Source: CAYFPS01 sp964345075 (GTDB lineage Bacteria > CAIWAD01). From it: a stretch of DNA of 64,000 bases. Made by a program: the position numbers and the translations under genes. A model generated the notes under the pieces. The model made no database searches, was not told the origin of the DNA, and saw only the letters and a list, made by a program, of their open reading frames with translations. Numbering within the stretch: the first letter of the stretch is position 1; each line of letters opens with the position of its first letter. The DNA is taken from assembly GCA_964345075.1 (NCBI GenBank), contig CAYFPS010000009.1, positions 62,001-126,000 on the forward strand, given 5' to 3'. Shown in pieces: positions 35,175 through 43,412 of this stretch.

Positions 35175-35905
35175 GGTGGACTCCTACGGCCAGTAGCTGG
35201 GACTGCCAGCCCCAGCCGCGTGATCTCATCCCTGCTTCGACTCTCCCAAGTCGCAAAAGGGCATTAGACGGAATGCCTGACTGACGCAGGCGATGCTTCA
35301 AGGACTGTATCACGGCAAATACGCCCTTCAGCTCAGGTAGCGAAGACGGAGGCCAGTCTGCAGGCTTGTGGATGAAGCTGCGCCAGTCCAGATTCAGTTC
35401 TGCCAGCAGGNNNNNNNNNNCTGCGATATGTCGGTGAATGCACGAGGCCTTCCGCGCGATCAGCCAGCGCTGCCAGGTGATGCACTTCCCGATGCAGCTG
35501 CTGGGCAGGGCCAAGGCCATCGGCCAGCATTTCGCAGACAATCAGGCGTCCATCCGGCTTAAGCACACGCTGCATTTCACGTAATACTCGCCGTGGTCTG
35601 GCCATGTGATGCAAACTGACCGAGATGCTGACCGTGTCGAAGTGGGCATCGGCAAAAGGCAGACGGTGGGCGTCTGCATCAATCAGCTCGAAGGGCGTGA
35701 TACAAGCCGCCTCAAGTGACTCACGGGCCTTTTCCATGGCAGCTGCAGATGTCTCGACACCGGTAACGGACTTCAGGCTGCCCAGAGCCTTGAGTCGATG
35801 AATAAAGCTTCCCCCGCCACAGGCCACATCCAGCAAGTGGCCCAGCTTCACCTCGCCGGACTCATCGACAAGCAAAGTGGCCAGCGGATCGGGGCCTTGC
35901 TCCAT
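35164..35905 (-). CDS. Class I SAM-dependent methyltransferase, frame broken by an assembly gap
   Basis: The frame from the ATG at 35905 carries the SAM site LLDVACGGGSFIHRLKAL (about residue 25), DADAHRLPFADAHFDTVSIS and the block RVLKPDGRLIVCEM. After the 10-N gap (35411-35420) this frame becomes nonsense. Another frame continues sensibly (LLAELNLDWRSFIHKPADWP to the stop at 35164), overlapping the next gene by 11 bp. So the gene is most likely intact in the organism and the gap size is wrong. The start overlaps the ppa stop by one base. The methyl acceptor is unknown. Confidence 0.8.
35411..35420. other. Assembly gap (10 N) inside methyltransferase gene
   Basis: A fixed-size run of unknown bases. 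The coding frame differs on its two sides, so the real gap length is not 10 (modulo 3). Confidence 0.97.
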
Positions 35906-36516
35906 CAGTCACCAAATTCTTCCACATAGTCGGCCAGGGCGGCTTCCACCACCTGAATCGCGTGATCCACATCGTAGATGCTTTCGATGCTGATCTCCGA
36001 CTCGTGTCCGGGCAGCAGCTTGTAGGTGCTGAAGTAGTGGCGCAGGCGCTCAATCAGCACCTGCGGCAGATCATCCAGCCGCTCCGCGTGTCCCCAGACA
36101 TTGTCGTTTTCAAGCACGGCAATGATCTTGTCATCCGCCTCGCCGCCATCAATCATCTTGAGGCCACCCAGCACTTTTGCGCGCAGAATGACTTCACTGC
36201 GTGATACAGGCCGCTCGCTGATGACACAGATATCCAGTGGATCGCCATCGCCCTTGCCCACATTTGGACAGAGCGCGCCCACCCGCCGACCACAGTAGGT
36301 GCGGGGTATAAAGCCATAGAGTGCCGGTGGCTGACTGGAGGTCCGCTGCGGACGATCCACCATCAGATAGCCCGTCACCTTGTCCACTTCGTACTTGACA
36401 CGATCAAAAGGGGTGATCTCGATATAGGCGTTGAGCAGGCGCGGCGGGTTCTGGCCTGGTTCGAGCCCATGCCAGGGATGAGGACGCCAGCGATAGAAAG
36501 GCGCGGGAAATTTCAT
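35905..36516 (-). CDS. ppa: Inorganic pyrophosphatase (family I)
   Basis: The protein has 203 residues, with the family signature in NVGKGDGDPLDICVISE (metal-binding Asp residues, about 90) and the later ADDKIIAVLENDNVWG. PPRLLNAYIEITPFDRVKYEVDK at the start and LYGFIPRTYCG are typical active-site strands. It hydrolyses pyrophosphate in the cytoplasm and drives biosynthesis. It overlaps the methyltransferase start by one base and follows a haem lipoprotein gene by 2 bp, so all three probably share a transcript. Confidence 0.95.
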   Translation of the reverse strand: MKFPAPFYRWRPHPWHGLEPGQNPPRLLNAYIEITPFDRVKYEVDKVTGYLMVDRPQRTSSQPPALYGFIPRTYCGRRVGALCPNVGKGDGDPLDICVISERPVSRSEVILRAKVLGGLKMIDGGEADDKIIAVLENDNVWGHAERLDDLPQVLIERLRHYFSTYKLLPGHESEISIESIYDVDHAIQVVEAALADYVEEFGD

Positions 36517-36518
36517 GT

Positions 36519-37124
36519 TCAGTCCTTGATAAGTGTTGCAGGCAGTTCGACACGAATCAGGCCGCGAAAATCACCTTCGTGATACATGCGAGCCTGATCA
36601 TTTGGGTAAAGCTCATCCAGGCGTGATACAAGTGCGGGGTCCATTTCCGCGGGATCGCCATGGCATTTCAGACAGGGTTTGGCGACTCGAAGCGGCTTGT
36701 AGAGGCGATAGAAGCTTTCCCCGTCTCGCTTAAGCTCCTGCACCCAGCTTTCCGGCAACCAGGCCTCGGCACTATTTTTAAGACTGAACCAGGCGAGCGC
36801 GGCTTCCTCTGCGGCGTCCGGCTTGTTCGCCGTGCTGCGCAGGCGATCGCTGACCCGCTTCAGGCTGATGCCAGGGTGACTTGCGGCAATTTCAGCAGTC
36901 AGTGGAAGCGCACGAAGATTGCAGAATTCCACAGCAGCCAGCGGGCCGGACCCTTCCATGGCCTTTGTCAGTTCCTGCTTTAGTGCAGCAGCCAGATCGC
37001 CGGCAATCGGCATGGCAATGTCCGCGACAAGAGCCGCTTCTTCCGGCAGGGCTTCCCGGCCATTCTTGCCAGGGCCACAGGCCACCAGCAGGATAAGCGT
37101 TAGCAAGGCAGTCATGCGTTTCAT
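36519..37124 (-). CDS. DUF3365-like c-type haem lipoprotein
   Basis: The protein has 201 residues with a lipobox (LILLVACGPG, Cys about 16), so it is probably lipid-anchored in the periplasm. The DUF3365/Tll0287-like domain contains one haem-binding CLKCH motif (about residue 150), preceded by SFYRLYKPLRVAKP and followed by FRGLIRVELP. Such domains are sensor or redox modules on their own or in front of kinases; here it is free-standing. The start has AAAAGGAGCC before it. The role is not known; it may sense redox state or oxygen. Confidence 0.82.
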   Translation of the reverse strand: MKRMTALLTLILLVACGPGKNGREALPEEAALVADIAMPIAGDLAAALKQELTKAMEGSGPLAAVEFCNLRALPLTAEIAASHPGISLKRVSDRLRSTANKPDAAEEAALAWFSLKNSAEAWLPESWVQELKRDGESFYRLYKPLRVAKPCLKCHGDPAEMDPALVSRLDELYPNDQARMYHEGDFRGLIRVELPATLIKD

Positions 37125-37163
37125 GCTTGGCTCCTTTTGTGCACGAACTTGGCTGACAAGCTA

Positions 37164-37192
37164 CAAAAAAAGGCCCTCGCATGAGGGCCTTT
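37164..37192 (-). terminator. Terminator of the Fis-like gene, abutting an octamer copy
   Basis: The stem AGGCCCTC (37171-37178) / GAGGGCCT (37183-37190) is followed on the minus strand by seven T residues. The TGTATCAC copy at 37192-37199 touches its base. Confidence 0.85.
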
Positions 37193-37211
37193 GTATCACC
37201 ACACACTCCAG

Positions 37212-37457
37212 TCATGCGCCGGGCTGATGGTCTTCAATCTTGCGACCACGCTCCAGATAGCGGTAGATGCTGCGACGAGACATGTCCAGGAAGCCGGCCA
37301 CGCGGTCAACGTCACCGTCGAACTTGTTCATGGCCTGACGGACAGCCTGAACGGCCACCTGCTCCTGCAGCGCCTTGAGTGAATTGTCATCGCTGGAAAA
37401 CTCGATCTTCCAATCCCCTGAGGACTGGAAATCGACCTTGATCCCCTGCTGTGTCAT
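37212..37457 (-). CDS. Fis-family helix-turn-helix protein
   Basis: The protein has 81 residues from ATG 37457 (GGGGGA upstream); an in-frame start at 37478 is possible. Residues ~40-75 form an HTH_8 domain like the DNA-binding end of NtrC-type activators (AVRQAMNKFDGDVDRVAGFLDMSRRSIYRYLERG). There is no ATPase or receiver domain, so it is a small stand-alone DNA binder, perhaps a nucleoid or regulatory factor. It stands alone with its own terminator. Confidence 0.78.
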   Translation of the reverse strand: MTQQGIKVDFQSSGDWKIEFSSDDNSLKALQEQVAVQAVRQAMNKFDGDVDRVAGFLDMSRRSIYRYLERGRKIEDHQPGA

Positions 37458-37644
37458 TGCGAAATCCCCCGATTGCAACGGCCTCGGCCTTGTGGTAAAC
37501 CGAAGCTGATAAATTGAACGTTCCCCTCTTCCCGAAAGGCTTCGGGATTCTCGTTTGGGCTATCTTTTGCCCGCGAACACATCGGCCAAGGTAAAGAGCA
37601 GAATTGGCATTTGCATCCAGAATCTTTGCATGAGAAGATTTTTT

Positions 37645-38494
37645 TCAAAAGCCGAAGGCCAGCAAGCCGGAAAGCAGCAAAATTCCGCCCATTGCAATCA
37701 CGGCGCCAAGCCAGGCCAAAGGACCCGAAGGCCGCCCGGTTAGTGCTGCCAGCAACAGGGCAAAAAGCGGACTGGTGCTAAGAAGGGTCTGGGCCAGACC
37801 TGCCGGAAGCTCTTTCAAAGCTACCTGCTGAAGCCAGATGCCGAGGAAGGTTCCAAGCAGGGTGGCCCCGATCAGGGCCTGCCAGACTTTTGGCAATCCT
37901 GTACGGACAGGAACGGAACCACTCCTACGCACCATCAGCATCAAAACGAGCAGCAGGCTACCACCGGACAGCCGAATCAGGGCAGCCAGCAGCGGGTCAA
38001 GGTCGGCAGACACCATGGCTCCACGGGCCAGCACCACTCCCCCACCCTGACATAGCGCAGCCAGCGCGCCTGCCAGAACTCCAGCTGTGCTGACTGCGGG
38101 CATGCCCTGCTTTTCGCCAAGACCGCGGGCCACCACCAGACTGACACCTGCCATGACCAGCAGCATGCCCGCCAGTTCATGAGCACCGGGCGCTTCACCC
38201 AGTACCAGTAGTGCGATCAGGGTGGCAANNNNNNNNNNGGCTCTTCAGCGCAGTGAAGTAAGCTGTATCACCGATTCCGATTCCGATCAGGCCGGAGAGC
38301 AGCAGAATGAAAAGCGGGCCGCCAGAAGGCAGCCCGATCGGTTTACTTCGAAACAAGAGGACAAGCAGCATGGCTGTTGAAGCCAGCAAGCCCTTCAGCA
38401 GATTCAAGACAAGCGGCGAGATTTCGCGCCCGGCATTGCGAAAGAGTGCGGTGGCCGTTGCCCAGCCAAGTGCCGCGGCCAGGGCGGCAATCAT
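37645..38494 (-). CDS. EamA/DMT-family transporter, frame broken by an assembly gap
   Basis: The first half (ATG 38494, 4 bp after the GH57 gene's stop) encodes the first EamA repeat up to GDTAYFTALKS. After the 10-N gap the sensible continuation is in another frame: ATLIALLVLGEAPGAHELAG, then MLLVMAGVSLVVARGLGEKQ and the second EamA repeat to the stop at 37645. Together they give a normal ten-helix exporter of about 283 residues. The break is most likely an assembly artefact. The substrate is unknown. Confidence 0.82.
38229..38238. other. Assembly gap (10 N) inside EamA gene
   Basis: A fixed-size gap; the frame changes across it, so the true length is not 10 (modulo 3). Confidence 0.97.
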
Positions 38495-38498
38495 GCCT

Positions 38499-41400
38499 TC
38501 AAGGGACAAGCACAGTCCTTGCGCGATAAACGCGCAGCTCGCCGGCAAGGGGCAGATCAGGATCAAGCCAGCTGTTTTCCGCCGTCTGAGCCAGCACCTC
38601 GAAGGGTCCGCCCAGGCCTGATTCGCTTGCCTCAATCTGCACCAGGCTGCCAGCCGGTGCGGCAGGATCCGGCCAGCTCAGCTGCACCTGGCCACTGGCC
38701 AGTAGTGTAATGCTCAACTCAGGCACTGGCAGGCTGCCCGTTTCAAGCGGAAACCAGAGCCACTCATTTGCCTCCAGATGTCCGTCGCCGTCGCCTTCCG
38801 GAAGCTGCACGAGCAGTGGCCCGCCATCAGCCGTCTCCCAGCCGCCCAGCGCCAGCCAGACGCCTTCCGGAACGCTACCCAGAAGGCCGGCCAGATCCAG
38901 GCTTCCTTCCAGCACAAGGCCACTCCCGGCCTGTGGCAGGCCTGCGCCAGCGTCAAACCAGCCACACCAGCCATTGTCCGCTTCCTGCGCCAGATAGGCA
39001 TCCCATTGGCTGACCTGACCGCTCTTCGCCCAGGGCGCTGCGTCAAGCAGGCTGGATCCACTACCGACAAACAGGAAATGATCACGACCCTCGGCAGCAG
39101 GGTTGCTGGCCAGGTACAGCCTTTCGCCGTTCCAGCCGGCATGCAGCTGCAGGCTGCCCGATTGGGCAATCAGGCTGGCGGCCTCGTCCAGCTGTCCGTC
39201 AATCACCCACTCGTTGCCACCGCCGCCGCCCGGCAGAACCGTAACATGCCAGTCCTGGCCGCTGTTGTTGTCCCAGCTGCCCGCGTTGTCGTGAAAAACG
39301 AAGTCGGCTTGTGTGGCCGATTGTGGAAGACTGAACTCGGCTTGCCAGGCCAGGCTGTCGGCATTCCAGCTCATGGCCATGTCGCTGACCGATGACCAGC
39401 CATTGAAGCCCAGATGCATCCACACCGGGTTTGTATCACCGGGAAGCGGACTTCCATCCATTCGATACTGCACGGTCATGCTCTCCCCGGCCTGGGGGAG
39501 CTCGGGCCACCAGCTGACACGGCCGCCCGGGGTTGTCGAGCCACCACCCGTGCCAACCCACGTGTGCAGGATCGGCGAGCGCTTCACATTGCCGCGGTTG
39601 TCCACAGCTTCCACATAGTAGTCGACCAACACACCGCCTTCATCCACGATATCCGGTTCGGTGACATGAATCCAGTATTGATCGGCCATGTATTGCGGCA
39701 ACTCGAAGAAGTCGATGTTCGGGTCGTTGTAGACATTGCCTGTGGGAAAGCTGCGCTGATTCATGGGCAGACTCACCCACTCGCCCACTTCCGGGCCACC
39801 GGCAAAGGTCTCGTTCTGATGGCTCGAGAGGGGATTGACCCCGTCCGCATCCAGCCGATAATTCCAGCTGACTGAAGCCAGTCCGGAGACATCATCGATA
39901 AAGGTCCAGATGTAGAAGTCACGATCATGCTGCACGGCCTGATAGCCCCACAGTGCGCCAAATCCGGTTTCGCCCGGATTGTGCGGAAGCTGCTGGGGAA
40001 GCCAGATCGTCGGCCCGGTCTGATCCTGACTGCCATCACCGATCACATTGTCGGCGTGTGATACAGCCTCGTTGCAGGCAACTGTCGGCTTCACTTCCAT
40101 GTCCAGCGCCGCGCCGTAATACATGTATCCACTGGTCAGCGAAGGCAGGAAAAAGTGCCAGGCCAGTTCAGCATCGCTCGCCCCGTGTGTGACAGGATCC
40201 CTGACGGCATCCACGGAAACACCCCCCGCGATTTGATCGGCGGTGAGCACACGGTTCTGGGCGGCCGTGATCACGGCCCAGTTGCGTTCATCTTCTGCCC
40301 AGCCGTTTTCAATGTTGAACTGCCCGTCGGCACCTACCAGCGGCCAGATCCAGTTGATGAAATCCGGCGAGCCAAAATCACCATCCGCATTCACCCAGGC
40401 CCCATCCTCCACATGAATCAGATCCGCCTCACTGACTGGATGCTGATGCAGATAGTCCTGCACGACAGTGGGCACATGCCCCTGTGATACAGCCTGCGCC
40501 GTGAATTGCGGAACACTCTCCAGATAGTAGGAGAAACCGCCGCCCCAGGCATTGTCGCCGTCATGGGCCAGCGCAATCAGCATGGGCTGTGTGGCCTCGC
40601 TGTGGGATGCGATCTGATTGATATCGTCCATGCCGTACATCTGGTAGCCATCGATCCAGCTCATGGCCTGCGCCACCGGCACAACCGTGATACGACTGAC
40701 TTCGCCGTTCTCGGGATTAACATACTCGGCCTTGTGCGGCCTGTAGGCAAAGGGCACGGCATTGGTAGGCGTGCAGCCACGACTGATGGTTCGGGAAAAC
40801 CAGTTCGTCTGCGCGGGGTTGATCTGATCGGCCTTGTTGGGCGGATCACAGTTTTCACCGCCCGTACCGAGGGTCAGCGGGAAGTTCTCGCAGGCACGTG
40901 ATACATGGTTGTTTGGCACAAAACTCCACTCGATGCCTTCCTCAGCCAGAATGGGAATGATGCGCTCGGAAAAGGCCAGCTCCGGCGGAAAGAAGCCCAG
41001 CGAGGGCGCCGGCCAGCTGCCCCAGATATCCGGGTAGATATCCTTGGCAATGCGAATCTCCATTCGCAGCGCAGCTTCGTCCACCAGGGGCGCCAGACTG
41101 TGGTGATAGGGGAAGATCACCAGATCCAGTCGAGGCTTGCCATTGGGCGTTGTCCAGCTGCGCGCGGTGCGGTTGCCATTATACCAGCCTGAAGAGTAGC
41201 CATAGGCATTGTTTGCACCAAGACTGCCGACGTTTTCCGCCAGGCAGCCGGAATAGCTGACCTGAGCGCCACTGGCCGCACCGGACATGCTGGCAATGGA
41301 AGCGCGCACACGGTCCTGATAAGCGGCCACGCGATCCGCCACACTGAAGATCTCCTCCACATTGTTCTGTGGGTGAGCGGCTCCGCCATTTCGATGCTGA

Positions 41401-41549
41401 ATGGACTCCCAGGCCTTTTCATAGGTCTGGGGCGCAAACTGGCTGCGATCCGGCCAGTAGATCGGCTGCTGCATGTGCCAGTGATAGGTCGTGTAAACCT
41501 GGGCCTGCAAGGCGCCAGCGGCAAGGATCAGGGCAAAGAGTTTCTTCAT
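38499..41549 (-). CDS. Secreted GH57 amylase with starch-binding-like module
   Basis: The ATG at 41549 (GGGAGACC upstream) gives 1016 residues with a signal peptide (KKLFALILAAGALQAQ). The N-terminal GH57 domain starts YHWHMQQPIYWPDRSQF (the family's HxHQP-like start). It also has YHHSLAPLVDEAALRM and the catalytic-type region LGFFPPELAFSERII (about 205). From about 690 a CBM25-like module appears (FNGWSSVSDMAMSW and HDNAGSWDNNSGQDWHV), followed by a DOMON/CBM9-like segment starting VIDGQLDEAA. It should act on starch or glycogen outside the cell. It lies downstream of the barrel protein gene on the same strand. Confidence 0.87.
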   Translation of the reverse strand: MKKLFALILAAGALQAQVYTTYHWHMQQPIYWPDRSQFAPQTYEKAWESIQHRNGGAAHPQNNVEEIFSVADRVAAYQDRVRASIASMSGAASGAQVSYSGCLAENVGSLGANNAYGYSSGWYNGNRTARSWTTPNGKPRLDLVIFPYHHSLAPLVDEAALRMEIRIAKDIYPDIWGSWPAPSLGFFPPELAFSERIIPILAEEGIEWSFVPNNHVSRACENFPLTLGTGGENCDPPNKADQINPAQTNWFSRTISRGCTPTNAVPFAYRPHKAEYVNPENGEVSRITVVPVAQAMSWIDGYQMYGMDDINQIASHSEATQPMLIALAHDGDNAWGGGFSYYLESVPQFTAQAVSQGHVPTVVQDYLHQHPVSEADLIHVEDGAWVNADGDFGSPDFINWIWPLVGADGQFNIENGWAEDERNWAVITAAQNRVLTADQIAGGVSVDAVRDPVTHGASDAELAWHFFLPSLTSGYMYYGAALDMEVKPTVACNEAVSHADNVIGDGSQDQTGPTIWLPQQLPHNPGETGFGALWGYQAVQHDRDFYIWTFIDDVSGLASVSWNYRLDADGVNPLSSHQNETFAGGPEVGEWVSLPMNQRSFPTGNVYNDPNIDFFELPQYMADQYWIHVTEPDIVDEGGVLVDYYVEAVDNRGNVKRSPILHTWVGTGGGSTTPGGRVSWWPELPQAGESMTVQYRMDGSPLPGDTNPVWMHLGFNGWSSVSDMAMSWNADSLAWQAEFSLPQSATQADFVFHDNAGSWDNNSGQDWHVTVLPGGGGGNEWVIDGQLDEAASLIAQSGSLQLHAGWNGERLYLASNPAAEGRDHFLFVGSGSSLLDAAPWAKSGQVSQWDAYLAQEADNGWCGWFDAGAGLPQAGSGLVLEGSLDLAGLLGSVPEGVWLALGGWETADGGPLLVQLPEGDGDGHLEANEWLWFPLETGSLPVPELSITLLASGQVQLSWPDPAAPAGSLVQIEASESGLGGPFEVLAQTAENSWLDPDLPLAGELRVYRARTVLVP

Positions 41550-41614
41550 CAGGTCTCCCGGAAAAGATGAGTCGGAAGGATAACGCTTTGTCAATAAAGC
41601 TGCTGAATGAAAAA

Positions 41615-42670
41615 TCAGGGAAGCAAAAAACGAAGTGAGAGGCCGGTTGAAAAAGCGTGATAGCTGTAATAGGCATCGCTGGAGCTCGCGTCCATCAGAT
41701 TGCCATAAAGCTGAATTTCACTGCGCACGGGCAGCCATTTAGCCGGAAGGCCGCGAGTCAGGCTCAGGCCGATCTCTTCTCGCCTGTCATTTCTGGCCGG
41801 AAAGCCGGTAAGTTCGGCTGTGTCGGCATAGTGGGCCAGCGTGCGGCTGAACTCCAGCCCACCCCGCCAGCCGAAAAGAATGGCGTTGAAGCGCAGGTTG
41901 AGCTGCCAGCCATCCCAGAGCATGTCGCCGGGATCCATCCCGTGAGCCAGCAACCTGGCCAGTACATCTGTGCCGGCCTCGCGCTGCTGACGCTGCTGAA
42001 GGTTCAAGACCAGACTGAAACGTGTCCCCAGGGGCCGGCTGAGGCGCAGGCGTTGCCAGCTGTAGACGGTGGCCGCTGGGTCATCGAATTCCACATAGCG
42101 GCGAGCGAGCAGCCCGGCTTCCAGATCCACTGCCAGCGGCCACTGAAGGGCCAGATTCATGCCGGTCACGACCTGCTCTTCGCGATAATCAACAGCCAGG
42201 CTGTCCGGGTAGCCTGGGTAGGCACTGCGGGTCATCTGCACATTGGCCCGAAGGCGAAAGGCATCATTGACTCGATGCACGAGGCCCGTGCTCAGGAAGT
42301 AGCGATCCCGGTCGTAGCTGGTATAGGCTTCACCATAATTCTGAAAAGTGATGCCGCCGTTCAGCCAGATGCTCTCGATGGAACCGACTTCCTTTCGAAA
42401 ACGCAGCATCAGGCCATGGCTTGTGGAGCTTAAGTCCTGCTCCTGATTGAAACGAGAAAGCCGGCCTGAAAACTGAAAGGTCAGGCCGGCAGGGAGATTC
42501 TGCGCCAGCAAAAGATTCAGCTGGTGAAATTGATCCGATACGGCGCTGGCATCATGAAAGAGGTTGTCGGTGCTTCCCAGTTCGACTTCGGCGCGAAGAT
42601 TGGGCATGCTGAGCCCGGTTGCCGGTGTGACAACGCCCAGAAGCAGCAGCAGCACAAGTAGCCGCAACAT
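41615..42670 (-). CDS. Outer-membrane beta-barrel protein (about 350 aa)
   Basis: Starts considered: ATG 42670 (GGAG 10 nt upstream) and ATG 42706. After a signal peptide (LRLLVLLLLLGVVTPATG) the sequence alternates hydrophobic and polar residues in strand-like blocks rich in Arg, Trp and Tyr (for example LTFQFSGRLSRFNQEQDLSS, GSIESIWLNGGITFQNYGEA) and ends FSTGLSLRFLLP with a C-terminal aromatic/hydrophobic strand. No named family is recognised. It is 16 bp downstream of a small calcium-repeat protein gene driven by a sigma-54 promoter, so the two are probably one operon and may work together at the outer membrane. Confidence 0.7.
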   Translation of the reverse strand: MLRLLVLLLLLGVVTPATGLSMPNLRAEVELGSTDNLFHDASAVSDQFHQLNLLLAQNLPAGLTFQFSGRLSRFNQEQDLSSTSHGLMLRFRKEVGSIESIWLNGGITFQNYGEAYTSYDRDRYFLSTGLVHRVNDAFRLRANVQMTRSAYPGYPDSLAVDYREEQVVTGMNLALQWPLAVDLEAGLLARRYVEFDDPAATVYSWQRLRLSRPLGTRFSLVLNLQQRQQREAGTDVLARLLAHGMDPGDMLWDGWQLNLRFNAILFGWRGGLEFSRTLAHYADTAELTGFPARNDRREEIGLSLTRGLPAKWLPVRSEIQLYGNLMDASSSDAYYSYHAFSTGLSLRFLLP

Positions 42671-42686
42671 CGAAGAGGAGCTCCGT

Positions 42687-43241
42687 CTAGTGACCGCCGT
42701 TTCCATTGCCTCCGGACTGTCCACCCGGGCCGCCATTTCCACCACCTTCGCCACCGCCTTCACCACCACCGCCTTCGCCGCCACTGCCCTGACCGGATCC
42801 ACGGCCACCGGGCATGGTCATGAAGGAAGGATCACCGTTGCCATCGTGGGCCGAGCCGGGCCAATCTTCCCAGTCGGGTCCCTTTGATTGCTCCCACTGC
42901 TGCCAGGCGCGCTGCCACGCGTCATCCCGAGCCTGGCTCTCCCACCAGACTCGAAAGCGCGTGCTGTCGACGGCCACACTGTCCGGCATTCCGCGATAGG
43001 AGGCCCAGCGAATGCCCTCCGCACCCCGGCCTCGTCCCCAGGTAACCTGATTACCGCTGGCCCGGTTGTCCGGATCGACACAATCAGGAATGCCATCCCG
43101 ATCGCTGTCCGGGGCCAAGTCATTAAAGCCGTCGCCATCCAGGTCTACAAAACGGCCCGGGCCACCGCCACCAAGGACGGGTGTCAGGCCAGTCAAAAGC
43201 AGTGCCAGAAGGAAGGGAAGCATGGTTTGCTGCATCTTCAT
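42687..43241 (-). CDS. Small secreted protein with thrombospondin-type-3 calcium repeats and Gly-rich tail
   Basis: The protein has 184 residues from ATG 43241 (GGAGG 6 nt upstream). A signal peptide (TMLPFLLALLLTGLTPVLG) precedes the acidic block FVDLDGDGFNDLAPDSDRDG and its continuation IPDCVDPDN, a classic DxDxDG calcium-binding repeat pair. A charged middle (about 70-125) and a Gly/Glu-rich tail (GEGGGGEGGGEGGG) follow. It is a paralogue of the product of 46777-47199: the core (FVDxDGDGxNDxAPDxDxDGIP) is nearly identical. It has a sigma-54 promoter at 43274-43289. Function unknown; probably an exported structural or signalling peptide. Confidence 0.75.
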   Translation of the reverse strand: MKMQQTMLPFLLALLLTGLTPVLGGGGPGRFVDLDGDGFNDLAPDSDRDGIPDCVDPDNRASGNQVTWGRGRGAEGIRWASYRGMPDSVAVDSTRFRVWWESQARDDAWQRAWQQWEQSKGPDWEDWPGSAHDGNGDPSFMTMPGGRGSGQGSGGEGGGGEGGGEGGGNGGPGGQSGGNGNGGH

Positions 43242-43273
43242 CTTGTCCTCCATCGTTCAGGTGCCCTGAATCA

Positions 43274-43289
43274 TGCAAGTGCCGTGCCA
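43274..43289 (-). promoter_or_regulatory. Sigma-54 promoter (-24/-12) of the small calcium-repeat/barrel operon
   Basis: On the minus strand the sequence is TGGCACGGCACTTGCA: perfect TGGCAC, 5 bp, perfect TTGCA. It lies 33 bp before the start codon at 43241. Confidence 0.88.
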
Positions 43290-43374
43290 GTCAGGGTCTT
43301 GCCAACTTGCCCGGCAAAGGCCGCTTCTCAAGGGGCCTGAACCCTTAATCGCGCCATCTGTTCATGGCAGGGTC

Positions 43375-43409
43375 CGACCATTTGGTCGACTTTGCCAACC
43401 AGCTGGTCG
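43375..43409. promoter_or_regulatory. Twin upstream activator palindromes for the sigma-54 promoter
   Basis: CGACC-ATTT-GGTCG (43375-43388) and CAACC-AGCT-GGTCG (43396-43409) start exactly 21 bp apart, two helical turns. They lie about 90-120 bp upstream of the promoter at 43274-43289. The same two-site layout occurs at 46550-46584. They are the best candidates for binding sites of the NtrC-type regulator encoded next to them. Confidence 0.75.
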
Positions 43410-43412
43410 CAT

